DNA of 64,000 bases from the IMG/VR virus record IMGVR_UViG_3300020183_005994, positions 1 through 64,000 of that record. The stretch is one strand, 5' to 3'. Shown in pieces: positions 7,850-15,297 of the stretch. This stretch comes from a virus. Position 1 is the stretch's first letter. Each line of letters begins with the position of its first letter. Below the pieces are notes generated by a model. The model searched no databases. It was given only the letters and a program-made list of their open reading frames with translations, and was not told the DNA's origin. Position numbers and translations under genes: made by a program.

Positions 7850-8623
7850 ATGAATAAAAAAATAGGATTTATAACTTATGTTACCGATGATAAATCAGGA
7901 TATTACGGAATTTATAAAATGATTAATTCATTTTATAAATATCATCCAGATTATCCTTTATATGTTTTATCTTCAAAAGATATTATAAGAGAATGCAATA
8001 AATATGGTGAAAGTAGTTTTTATTATTTTAATCCAATTATGTCTAGAACTATAGCTGATAAATATGATATAGTTGTACACATTGATGCAGATTGTATAAT
8101 AACTGATAGAATGGATGAAATATTAGAGGGCGATTATGATGTGGCTGTTGTTCGCAATAACAGCGATATAGGAACAGCAGGGTGCGGCGCACCATGTACA
8201 GCAAATGGACAAATTGATATTTTTAAATATGCTAATTGTGGTCTTATAGCGTCTTCTAAAAAAGAATTTTGGGATACTTGGATAGCAAATAATCAAAAAT
8301 ATAAAAATGTTTTTTTTCAACACGAACAAGATATCCTTAACTTAATGTTAAAAAATAGTCCAAATTTAAAAGTAAAAATTTTAGATGCTGTTGAAAATAA
8401 TTGTTATTACGGTATTGCAAATGCTTATGGTACAAAAACCCATTGGGATTCTTGGAAAGAAATTGAATTAAGAGGAGATAAACTTTTTTTAAATAATAAA
8501 AAAATTAAAGTACTTCATCATGCAGGTGGTTTTGTACCAGAGAAACTAAAATTAGACACTTCTTTATTTTCCGAAGAGGTATCTAATCATTTAAAAAACA
8601 TTTGTAATGTTATAGAAAGTTAA
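7850..8623 (+). CDS. GT-A glycosyltransferase with DxD motif
   Basis: This 257-residue protein has the layout of a GT-A transferase: an N-terminal IGFITYVTDD strand, then DIVVHIDADCIITDRMDEIL, in which DAD is the metal- and nucleotide-binding DxD motif, then a FKYANCGLIASSK segment and FFQHEQDILNLML, the usual motif near the acceptor site (QDxLN as in GT8-like enzymes). Close to the end VLHHAGGF gives the last metal-binding His. An AGGA 7 bases before the ATG supports the start. The donor sugar is unknown. The neighbours are other transferases and methyltransferase-like genes. Confidence 0.8.
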   Translation: MNKKIGFITYVTDDKSGYYGIYKMINSFYKYHPDYPLYVLSSKDIIRECNKYGESSFYYFNPIMSRTIADKYDIVVHIDADCIITDRMDEILEGDYDVAVVRNNSDIGTAGCGAPCTANGQIDIFKYANCGLIASSKKEFWDTWIANNQKYKNVFFQHEQDILNLMLKNSPNLKVKILDAVENNCYYGIANAYGTKTHWDSWKEIELRGDKLFLNNKKIKVLHHAGGFVPEKLKLDTSLFSEEVSNHLKNICNVIES

Positions 8624-8627
8624 AAAA

Positions 8628-9182
8628 ATGTCATTTAATTATATTAAAGAAAAAGAAAAAATGGATAAATTTTTAATTGGTTTGCAAAAATCAAAAAAAT
8701 TTCTTACTATAGGTTGGAGATATGATAGCGGATATTGGTTATTTGATGATTATGTATCAAAATATTTTACTTTTGATACTGATCAAGTATATGTTTTAGA
8801 TGCTTTTTGTAAAAATTTAGAAGATTTTAATAAATATAATGTTACAAAAATATGCTGCGACATAAGAGATTTTGATTATAAAAAATATTCTTTAAATGAT
8901 GTTGCAATAATTTGGGAACATGGACCAGAACATTTAATCAAAAAAGAAGCTGTAAAAGTAATAAATTCAATGAAAAAATATGCTAGCTTTATTGCAATAG
9001 AAACGCCTAGAGGCGAATATCCGCAAGGAGAACTATATGGTAATCCACATGAAAAACATTTAAGTTCTTGGGATTTTGAAGATTATAAAACTTATTTTCC
9101 TGACTTTACTACGTGGCATAATGATGACCATAATCCACCTCTAGGAGTTTTAGGTGCCTTTTGGAGCAAACATGATATTTGA
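8628..9182 (+). CDS. Putative SAM-dependent methyltransferase-like protein
   Basis: This 184-residue protein has the sequence of elements of a class I methyltransferase, though the glycine-rich loop is weak: FLTIGWRYDSGYW, then VYVLDAFC (strand 2 with an acidic residue), ICCDIRDF, DVAIIWEHGPEHL (strand 4 region) and ASFIAIETPRGEYPQG (strand 5). The last part, NPHEKHLSSWDFEDY, is typical of phage and polysaccharide-locus proteins annotated as methyltransferases. It may methylate a sugar; without a clear GxGxG motif, loss of catalysis is possible. It overlaps the next gene slightly. Confidence 0.5.
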   Translation: MSFNYIKEKEKMDKFLIGLQKSKKFLTIGWRYDSGYWLFDDYVSKYFTFDTDQVYVLDAFCKNLEDFNKYNVTKICCDIRDFDYKKYSLNDVAIIWEHGPEHLIKKEAVKVINSMKKYASFIAIETPRGEYPQGELYGNPHEKHLSSWDFEDYKTYFPDFTTWHNDDHNPPLGVLGAFWSKHDI

Positions 9183-9969
9183 TTGTATGATGTTTTTTAA
9201 TGAAATTGATTTATTAAAAATAAGACTTGAACAACATGATTCTTTTGTAGATAAATTTATTATTATTGAAGCAGATTCTACACATTCTGGAATAAAAAAA
9301 GAATATATTTTAGAAAAACATTTCAAAGAATTTGAAAAGTTTAAAAATAAAATTATTTATGAAAAAATATCTTTTAAAGATATAAATAAGTTTAATATTG
9401 TTTCTTGGAACAATTCTTATAATATAGCGGCTAATAGAGAAATATGGGGTAATGAAAATTTTCAAAGAAATTATTGTTTAATAACATTAAAAAATTTAAA
9501 TGCTTCGGATAATGATATAATTATATCATCAGATTTGGATGAAATAATAGATCATACAACAATGAATAATAGTATAAATTTACTAAATCATTTTGAAATT
9601 ATTAAATGTAGACAAAAACATTATGCATATAAATTAAATTTATATTGTGGTAATGATACGGCTGGTCCAAAAATTTTAAAATATTCTATTTTTAAACAAA
9701 TAGATCCTAGTCTTCTAAGAGAAAAAGATGTTGGTATAGAAATAAATGGTGGCTGGCATTTTAGTTTTCTGTCAGACACCGAGGAAAACGTTTATAAAAA
9801 ATATATTAGTTTCTCACACAGTTTTCAAAATACTGATGTTACAAATGGTAATAAAGGTGTAGAAAAATTACGTAAGGATATGATAAAAGAAAAAGTGAAA
9901 ATTGATAGTTCATATCCAAAATATATTATTGATAATTTACAATATTTTAAAAAATATATTGAGGAGTAA
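9172..9969 (+). CDS. GT17-family glycosyltransferase (beta-1,4-GlcNAc transferase-like)
   Basis: The start FDCMMFFNEIDLLKIRLEQH, followed by VDKFIIIEADSTHSG, is the hallmark of family GT17 (relatives of MGAT3), and IIISSDLDEIIDH supplies the acidic metal-binding cluster. Length is 265 residues from the ATG at 9172; a GTG at 9154 is in frame, but the family begins at the chosen ATG. GT17 members transfer N-acetylglucosamine in eukaryotes, but in bacterial and phage loci the donor is generally unknown. The gene overlaps the methyltransferase-like gene before it and precedes another methyltransferase with a strong GAGGAG site. Confidence 0.8.
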   Translation: MIFDCMMFFNEIDLLKIRLEQHDSFVDKFIIIEADSTHSGIKKEYILEKHFKEFEKFKNKIIYEKISFKDINKFNIVSWNNSYNIAANREIWGNENFQRNYCLITLKNLNASDNDIIISSDLDEIIDHTTMNNSINLLNHFEIIKCRQKHYAYKLNLYCGNDTAGPKILKYSIFKQIDPSLLREKDVGIEINGGWHFSFLSDTEENVYKKYISFSHSFQNTDVTNGNKGVEKLRKDMIKEKVKIDSSYPKYIIDNLQYFKKYIEE

Positions 9970-9972
9970 TTA

Positions 9973-10530
9973 ATGAAAATATTTGGCACAGATGAAAATA
10001 TAAAAATTGATTTAGTGCATGCGGAACTAGTAAAATCATTAGTTATTAGTAGTAAACCTGAAAAAGTTCTTGAATTAGGTATTGGCGGTGGTAGATCAAC
10101 CGATGCTATCATTCAGGCAATAGAATATAATAACAATAAATGTTCATTTACCGTGGTTGATAATTGGTTAGATTTTGGTGGTATAATGCCCCAAGAAGTA
10201 CAACAAAAATATGGTTTAAAAATTAACATTGTGTCGAGTGATGAAAAAAAATATATATTTTCGTGTAACGAAAAATATGATTTTATAATGAGTGATGCAG
10301 ATCATCATCATACAAATGAATGGTTTGAATATGTTTATGATAATATATTAAATAATAATGGAATTTTAATTTATCACGACGTTGATAATGTTACTAACGT
10401 TTATCCTAATTTAGTAGATATATATAAAAAATGTAATGAAAAAAAAATATCACATTATCTTTTTAATAAAAGCTCTTTGGATACTGAAAGATGCCATAGA
10501 GGATTATTAGTGATTTTTAAAACTTTATAG
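9973..10530 (+). CDS. Class I SAM-dependent methyltransferase
   Basis: This 185-residue protein contains VLELGIGGGRST, the glycine-rich SAM-binding loop of class I methyltransferases, then FTVVDNWLDFG (strand 2 acid for the ribose), YDFIMSDADHHHTNEWF (strand 4, with an unusual DADHHH) and ILIYHDVDN (strand 5). The pattern fits the Methyltransf_24 group, common in polysaccharide loci and phages. GAGGAG at 9961-9966 lies 6 bases before the ATG, one of the better ribosome-binding sites here. It probably methylates a sugar or a small molecule; the acceptor is not predictable. Confidence 0.78.
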   Translation: MKIFGTDENIKIDLVHAELVKSLVISSKPEKVLELGIGGGRSTDAIIQAIEYNNNKCSFTVVDNWLDFGGIMPQEVQQKYGLKINIVSSDEKKYIFSCNEKYDFIMSDADHHHTNEWFEYVYDNILNNNGILIYHDVDNVTNVYPNLVDIYKKCNEKKISHYLFNKSSLDTERCHRGLLVIFKTL

Positions 10531-10537
10531 GTTTATT

Positions 10538-11485
10538 ATGAAAAAAATTGTTTATGTTACTGGTTGCTTAGGTTTTATCGGTTCACATGTAACTAAAAAA
10601 TGTCTTGAAAATGGATGGTATGTTATAGGAGTAGATAAAATTACTTATGCTGCTAACGACCACTTACTTAAAAAATTTAATACATATAAAAACTTTAAAT
10701 TTGAAAAAAAAGATATAAATGATATTATTTTTTTACATGATTGTGATTATGTTATAAACACCGCTGCTGAAACACATGTAGACAATTCAATTGTGGATAG
10801 TTCAGAGTTTATAAAATCAAATATTAACGGTGTGCATAATCTTTTAAAATTAATACAAAATTTTAGAGGAACTACAAAACCTATTTTATTACATTTTAGT
10901 ACTGATGAGGTATATGGGGACTCTGGTAATTCAGCGTTTAAAGAAACGGATTTATTATGTCCCAGCAATCCTTATTCTGCTACAAAAGCTGCTGCTGATA
11001 TGCTAATTTTAGCTTGGCACAGAACGCATAACGTACCTTATGTTATAGTCCGTCCAAGTAATAATTATGGTATTTATCAACATGTAGAAAAATTAATACC
11101 AAAATCTTGTAAATATTTACATTTAGGTAAAAAAATTCCTTTACATCAAGCAGGACAACCCAAAAGAACATGGCTGCATGTCGAAGATACAGCTGATGCG
11201 ATTATACAATTAATAAATATTAATGCTATTAATGAAATTTATAACATTGGTGGCAATTTAGAACAAAAAAATATTATAACTGTTAATAAAGTGATAGATG
11301 CTTATTATAATAAATCTGTAAATTATGACGATTATATAGATTTAAATTTTAAACGAGTTGGTCAAGACTTAAAATATCAAATTGATGACACAAAACTTAA
11401 ATCTATTGGCTGGAAAAACAAAAAAATATTTGATGAAGAAATTGTTAAAATAGTTTCTTACTATAAGGATAACTTTGTATGGTAG
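10538..11485 (+). CDS. NDP-glucose 4,6-dehydratase, RmlB-like
   Basis: An extended short-chain dehydrogenase of 315 residues. VTGCLGFIGSH binds NAD; AAETHVDNSI and HFSTDEVYGD are RmlB signatures, the latter carrying the catalytic Thr-Asp-Glu; NPYSATKAAAD contains YxxxK; RPSNNYGIYQHVEKLIP and RTWLHVEDTADAI complete the family pattern. It should turn an NDP-glucose (most likely dTDP-glucose) into the 4-keto-6-deoxy sugar. Compared with bacterial RmlB (~340-360) it is somewhat short. Together with gmd this gives the phage two different routes to 4-keto-6-deoxy nucleotide sugars. It overlaps the transketolase N-half gene by 7 bases. Confidence 0.88.
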   Translation: MKKIVYVTGCLGFIGSHVTKKCLENGWYVIGVDKITYAANDHLLKKFNTYKNFKFEKKDINDIIFLHDCDYVINTAAETHVDNSIVDSSEFIKSNINGVHNLLKLIQNFRGTTKPILLHFSTDEVYGDSGNSAFKETDLLCPSNPYSATKAAADMLILAWHRTHNVPYVIVRPSNNYGIYQHVEKLIPKSCKYLHLGKKIPLHQAGQPKRTWLHVEDTADAIIQLININAINEIYNIGGNLEQKNIITVNKVIDAYYNKSVNYDDYIDLNFKRVGQDLKYQIDDTKLKSIGWKNKKIFDEEIVKIVSYYKDNFVW

Positions 11486-12096
11486 ATGAAAAATTAAAAA
11501 AAAGACTTTTAGAATTATGTTATAAAAACAAGTTACATCACCTTGGTAGTTATTTTTCATCTTTAAACATTATTGATCAAATTTATTCAAAGATGTCCCA
11601 AGAAGATATATTTATTTTATCAAACGGTCATGCAGTTGCTGCTTTATATGTAGTATTAGAAAAATATTTTGGTTTTGACGCTCAATATTTACTTGATAAA
11701 CACGGAGAACATCCAAAATTAGATGAAAAACATAAAATTTATTGTTCTACCGGTAGTTTAGGAATGGGTATTTTAGTAGCTGTTGGTAGAGCGATGGCTA
11801 ATAAAAATAGAAATGTTTATTGTTTAATCTCTGACGGAGAATCGGCGGAAGGATGTGTATGGGAAGCTTTAAGGTTTACAAAAGAAAATAATTTAAATAA
11901 TTTAAAAATATTTGTTAATGCAAATGGATATTGTGCATATGATATAGTTGATATAGAATATTTAGAAAAAAGAATAAAATCATTTAATGAAAATGTTATA
12001 ATTTGTAAAACTCATGTTGAGCATTTTAATTTTTTAAAAGGGATTGATGCACACTATTATTGTATGAGTGAAAAGGATTATGAGGAAAACAAATAA
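11479..12096 (+). CDS. Transketolase-like protein, N-terminal (pyrophosphate-binding) half
   Basis: This 205-residue protein is the TPP pyrophosphate domain of a split transketolase: HHLGSYFSSLNIIDQIY, then LSNGHAVAALYVVLE and STGSLGMGILVAVGRAMA follow the canonical order, and SDGESAEGCVWEAL (Asp119, Glu121) with NANG (Asn147, Asn149) is the Mg/TPP motif. Bacterial split transketolases have N-halves of about 270-280 residues, so this one is distinctly shortened. The catalytic partner half is the next gene, joined by a TAATG overlap. A complete enzyme would move two-carbon units between sugars, possibly supplying sedoheptulose-7-phosphate for the heptose genes, or acting on a keto sugar. Confidence 0.8.
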   Translation: MVDEKLKKRLLELCYKNKLHHLGSYFSSLNIIDQIYSKMSQEDIFILSNGHAVAALYVVLEKYFGFDAQYLLDKHGEHPKLDEKHKIYCSTGSLGMGILVAVGRAMANKNRNVYCLISDGESAEGCVWEALRFTKENNLNNLKIFVNANGYCAYDIVDIEYLEKRIKSFNENVIICKTHVEHFNFLKGIDAHYYCMSEKDYEENK

Positions 12097-12572
12097 TGAG
12101 AAAAACATTTGCTAATCTTCTGTATAGAGAAATGGAAAAAAATAAAGATATTTATTTATTAAGCGGCGATCTCGGTTATAGATTATGGGATAATATAAAA
12201 AAAGATTTTCCTGATAGATTTATTAATCCCGGTTCGGCAGAGCAATTAATGGTAGGCATGGCTGTTGGTTTGGCATTAGAAGGAAAAATACCTGTAGTCT
12301 ATTCTATAACTCCGTTTCTATTATATAGACCATTTGAAATTATAAGAAATTATATAAATTATGAAAAAATATGTGTTAAATTAGTTGGTGGTGGGCGTGG
12401 AAAAGATTACGATAAGCTTGGTTATACTCATTGGGCCGAAGAAGACAAACAAATTATGAGCGTTTTTAATAAAATAACCGTTAAGCATCCTGATACAACT
12501 GTTGAGTTAGAAACAATATTTTTTGATTTTTTATACAATAAAGATCCTTTTTATTTAAATTTAAAGAAATAG
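12096..12572 (+). CDS. Transketolase-like protein, C-terminal (pyrimidine-binding) half
   Basis: This 158-residue protein holds only the pyrimidine domain. PGSAEQLMVGMAVGLALEGK contains the catalytic glutamate (Glu49) that activates TPP, followed by VVYSITPFLLYRPFEIIRN and KLVGGGRGKDYDKLGYTHW, whose His belongs to the substrate site. Normal C-halves are about 310 residues because they include a third domain; this protein ends after the pyrimidine domain, so the third domain is missing. The ATG overlaps the stop of the N-half (TAATG), which suggests coupled translation and a heterotetramer. Confidence 0.8.
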   Translation: MRKTFANLLYREMEKNKDIYLLSGDLGYRLWDNIKKDFPDRFINPGSAEQLMVGMAVGLALEGKIPVVYSITPFLLYRPFEIIRNYINYEKICVKLVGGGRGKDYDKLGYTHWAEEDKQIMSVFNKITVKHPDTTVELETIFFDFLYNKDPFYLNLKK

Positions 12573-12573
12573 T

Positions 12574-13434
12574 ATGAACATTTGGTTAACTACAAAAAAT
12601 GGTTTTCTTGGCAATGAATTAACTAAACTATTTTGTGCAGATAATTCTAATTTATTTTTGTCTTCTAGAAATGAAGTTAACTTATTAAATATTAATGATG
12701 TAAATAATTATATAAAGAAAAATAAAATAGATATTATTTTGCATAATGCCGTAAAAGGCGGAAGAAGAATAAAAAATGATGATTATCAAACATTTTATGA
12801 AAATATTTTAATGTTTGAAAATATTGCTTCGAATTTTAATAAAGTAAAAAAAATTATTAATTTTGATAGTGCCGCTTCCTTTGATAGAAGAAGAGATATA
12901 AATAATTTTAAAGAAAATGAATTAGGTGTTTCAATACCAATTGATTATTATGGCCTTTCTAAAATGAACATAGCCTTAAGAACAAGAAATTATAATAATA
13001 TTTATAATTTAAGAATTTTTAATTGTTTCGGTATTGAAGAAACGCCAGAGCGTATGATTCGTTCTAATATTTTAAAATATATTAACAATAATAATTTAAT
13101 TGTTCACAAGAACAAATTTATGGATTTTTTCTTCGTTGAAGATCTTTATACATTATTAAAATATTATATTAATAATAATGTATTTATTAAAGATATTAAT
13201 ATGGTTTATAATAAAAAATATACTTTAAAAGATATTTGTTTATTAATTAATGATATTAGCACAAAAAAAAGTGATATAATAATCGAAGATGAAATATTAG
13301 ATAATTCTTATACTGGTAATAGTGAATTAATAGATAGTTTAAATTTAAAATTTTATGGTTTAGAATACGGTATAAAAAAAATGTATAATTATTATAATAA
13401 ATTAAGTAATGGAGAAAAAAATGAAACTTTCTGA
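12574..13434 (+). CDS. NAD-dependent sugar reductase/epimerase, Fcl/RmlD-like
   Basis: A 286-residue extended short-chain dehydrogenase. The nucleotide loop is slightly altered (TTKNGFLGNEL). LLNINDVNNYIKKNKIDIIL then HNAVKGGRRIKNDDY parallels the GDP-fucose synthase (Fcl/WcaG) sequence around HLAAKVGG, INFDSAASFD supplies the catalytic Ser, and DYYGLSKMNIAL is YxxxK. It could reduce or epimerise the 4-keto product of Gmd or of the RmlB-like enzyme, closing a pathway to a fucose-, rhamnose- or 6-deoxytalose-like sugar. It is extremely rich in A+T (a hand-counted line gives 10 G+C of 60). The gene ends inside the following small gene. Confidence 0.75.
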   Translation: MNIWLTTKNGFLGNELTKLFCADNSNLFLSSRNEVNLLNINDVNNYIKKNKIDIILHNAVKGGRRIKNDDYQTFYENILMFENIASNFNKVKKIINFDSAASFDRRRDINNFKENELGVSIPIDYYGLSKMNIALRTRNYNNIYNLRIFNCFGIEETPERMIRSNILKYINNNNLIVHKNKFMDFFFVEDLYTLLKYYINNNVFIKDINMVYNKKYTLKDICLLINDISTKKSDIIIEDEILDNSYTGNSELIDSLNLKFYGLEYGIKKMYNYYNKLSNGEKNETF

Positions 13435-13585
13435 TCAGGCATTAACGTGTATTATGGTAGCATTACAAAAAAGTATAATGGAACAAGCAGATATTGTACC
13501 TATATTAAAAGATTATAATTTATATTTAAAAGAAGATAATCTATATGTTGAAAATCCACCACAAACTTTAAAGTTAGATAAATAA
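13421..13585 (+). CDS. Small hypothetical phage protein (54 residues)
   Basis: An ATG at 13421, preceded by GGAGAAAAAA, opens a 54-codon frame ending with TAA at 13583-13585. The product begins MKLSDQALTCIMVALQKSIM and continues with a short hydrophilic part ending in NPPQTLKLDK. The amphipathic N-terminal helix and tight placement between the sugar reductase and the zinc-ribbon gene support a real gene. Similar short proteins starting with KLSDxALxxIMxALQ are, from memory, common in T4-like marine phages; their function is unknown. Confidence 0.65.
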   Translation: MKLSDQALTCIMVALQKSIMEQADIVPILKDYNLYLKEDNLYVENPPQTLKLDK

Positions 13586-13588
13586 TTT

Positions 13589-13843
13589 ATGCCTACATAT
13601 ATTTATAAATGTAATAAATGCGAAAGCACTTTTAAAGCATTCCACGGCATGAGTGACGTTTTAAATGAATGTATGGTATGTCACCATATTGGTGATATAA
13701 AAAAATTGCCAGCGCTTTTAACTTCATTACCGGAACGCGATAAGGAAAAAGAGGCGGCTGGTACTCGCGTTAAAGAAGCGATAGAAGATAATAGGAAGCT
13801 ATTGCTAGATTCACAGCAAGAATATAAAAATAGGAAAATGTAA
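13589..13843 (+). CDS. FmdB-type zinc-ribbon protein
   Basis: The first 40 residues, beginning MPTYIYKCNKC and continuing to CMVCHH, form the small zinc ribbon called FmdB/CxxC_CxxC_SSSS: two CxxC knuckles about 16 residues apart. The rest of the 84 residues is charged helix (ERDKEKEAAGTRVKEAIEDN). FmdB was described as a regulator of formamidase in Methylophilus, but its phage relatives have no proven role; they may bind DNA, RNA polymerase or another protein. The gene overlaps the next start by one base (TAATG). Confidence 0.8.
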   Translation: MPTYIYKCNKCESTFKAFHGMSDVLNECMVCHHIGDIKKLPALLTSLPERDKEKEAAGTRVKEAIEDNRKLLLDSQQEYKNRKM

Positions 13844-14199
13844 TGTTATTAATACTATCTATAATGTTGTTTATATCATTTATAGTTATTGCTATTCTTA
13901 TTTGGTATACTAGAAAACTAGTTCAAAATTTATATTTTGGTGTTAATAATGTTGATGAATTGCAAAAATTATTAAATGAATATTCCTCTTTGCTAGAGCC
14001 ATTAGCAAACATGGAAAATTATTACGGGGATCCTGCCCTATCTTCAGCTATAGCAAATACAAAAATGGTCATAGAAGCTTGTAAGGCATATAAAAAGTCT
14101 ATTATAGAAAGCGAAAATGAAGAAGAAAATCAAAAAGAAGAAGAAAATAGTAAAGAAGATAACAAAAAAGAATCAAAAGCGGTCATACAATCCTTCTAA
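13843..14199 (+). CDS. Small membrane-anchored phage protein
   Basis: A 118-residue protein with a single N-terminal transmembrane helix (residues ~2-22, LLILSIMLFISFIVIAILIW), a middle region with LQKLLNEYSSLLEPLANM that may form a short coiled coil, and a very acidic, glutamate- and lysine-rich tail. No catalytic motif is visible. The topology is probably N-in with the helix in the inner membrane, leaving the bulk on one face. The last 83 bases overlap the sigma-like gene in another frame, so the charged tail may partly be shaped by that overlap. Confidence 0.65.
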   Translation: MLLILSIMLFISFIVIAILIWYTRKLVQNLYFGVNNVDELQKLLNEYSSLLEPLANMENYYGDPALSSAIANTKMVIEACKAYKKSIIESENEEENQKEEENSKEDNKKESKAVIQSF

Positions 14200-15001
14200 A
14201 AAAATTAAAGATTCTAATATTGTAATAAAACAAGATATTGTTATTACTTTACCGACAAAAAATATTAATTTTAAACCAATTTCTAAACAAATTGTAGAAA
14301 AGTCTAATAAAAATCAATATTTTACTAAAGTTCACGAAAACGCCATTTTGCAGTATGCGTCTATTATAGACAATAATCAAAAAACATATTTATATACCAC
14401 TTTCATTCAACCAGCTTTTAATGAAATGGTAGAAAAAATAGTTTATACTTATAAATTCAATAGTTTACCTAATATTGATGATTTAAAAAGCGAATGTAAA
14501 ATATTTTTAACTACTATTCTTGATAAATATGACATAAATAGAGGCTCTAAGGCCTTTTCATATTTTAGTGTTATTACTAAGAATTGGTTTATACATAAAG
14601 TTAAAAAAAATAACAATAAAAAAGAGGTTTATATAGAAGATATAAAAGATACTTCTCAAGAAGCCGAATTAACTTATGAAGAAACTTATGTTGTAAATAG
14701 AGAAAAAGAAGAATTTTGGTATGCATTAGAAAGCGAAATGCATAATTGGTTTGATAAAAGGTTAAAAGAAAATGAAATTAAAGTATATAAAGCAATCATA
14801 TTATTATTTAAAGAAAGCGAAAGCATAGAAATTTTTAATAAAAAAGCTATTTATCTATATATGAGAGAAATAACTGGATTAAATACGAAACAAGTAGTAA
14901 ATAACTTAAAAAAGTTTCGTTATAAATACGAAGACTTCAAAAAAAATTGGCAAAATGGAAATATATCTCATATAAAGCCAAGGATATATGAAAATGAGTA
15001 A
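14117..15001 (+). CDS. Late-transcription RNA polymerase sigma factor, T4 gp55-like
   Basis: This 294-residue protein has a lysine-rich N-terminal stretch (residues 1-25) and then LPNIDDLKSECKIFLTTILD, DINRGSKAFSYFSVITKNWF and IHKVKKNNNKKEV. The pattern YDxNRGSKAFSYFSxxxKNW is the sigma region 2 of gp55-like late sigma factors in T4-like phages (compare FDPxRxxAFSYFxxV). It would direct host polymerase to late promoters. The end, LYMREITGLNTKQVVNNLKK, may be a helix-turn-helix. The start at 14117 lies inside the preceding gene; a later start is possible because the first 25 residues are simple Lys/Ile repeats. Confidence is moderate because sigma region 4 is not obvious. Confidence 0.68.
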   Translation: MKKKIKKKKKIVKKITKKNQKRSYNPSKKIKDSNIVIKQDIVITLPTKNINFKPISKQIVEKSNKNQYFTKVHENAILQYASIIDNNQKTYLYTTFIQPAFNEMVEKIVYTYKFNSLPNIDDLKSECKIFLTTILDKYDINRGSKAFSYFSVITKNWFIHKVKKNNNKKEVYIEDIKDTSQEAELTYEETYVVNREKEEFWYALESEMHNWFDKRLKENEIKVYKAIILLFKESESIEIFNKKAIYLYMREITGLNTKQVVNNLKKFRYKYEDFKKNWQNGNISHIKPRIYENE

Positions 15002-15293
15002 TAAAAAAACTCTTGAAGAATATATAATAGATAGCACAAAAAATATTGAAGATGATAGAGCGGTAACCACTAAGCTTCTTGAAGATTTAATATTAACTAT
15101 GGATAAGCATAAAGAAGAAAAGTATACACATAAAAACTTTGGTGAAATAGCAGCAATGTATTTAGAAACTTTACAAAGATCAAACGAACAGCTAGTTAAA
15201 ATAGCATCTTTAGTACAAAGAAGCGAGGGTGTTAAGGAAGGTTTATCAAAAAACGAAAAAGATAATTTATTTGATTTAATAAAGGAGGGATAA
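14994..15293 (+). CDS. Hypothetical phage protein (99 residues)
   Basis: A small, mostly helical, charged protein with no recognised motif. The segment YTHKNFGEIAAMYLETLQRS is the most characteristic; I recall similar stretches in marine T4-like phages near the late sigma and baseplate genes, but no function. An AAGGA at 14980-14984 is 9 bases before the ATG at 14994 and only 3 before an alternative ATG at 14988, so I prefer 14994. The frame overlaps the sigma gene end by 8 bases and is followed at once by a strong ribosome-binding site for the spike/peptidase gene. Confidence 0.6.
   Translation: MSNKKTLEEYIIDSTKNIEDDRAVTTKLLEDLILTMDKHKEEKYTHKNFGEIAAMYLETLQRSNEQLVKIASLVQRSEGVKEGLSKNEKDNLFDLIKEG
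15282..15288 (+). promoter_or_regulatory. Strong Shine-Dalgarno site for a TTG-start gene
   Basis: AAGGAGG at 15282-15288 lies 9 bases before TTG at 15298-15300. There is no ATG or GTG nearby in frame, and the protein begins with the sensible MSGQTKFFPS. The site decides that TTG is the start. Confidence 0.8.
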
Positions 15294-15297
15294 GCAG

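Noticed and set aside
3285-13434. The very low G+C of the sugar island from about 3285 onward as evidence of recent transfer
   Set aside because: Gmd and the first transferase are richer in G+C than what follows, but the giant tail genes (for example near 33061) are equally AT-rich, so composition does not mark the island off from the core.
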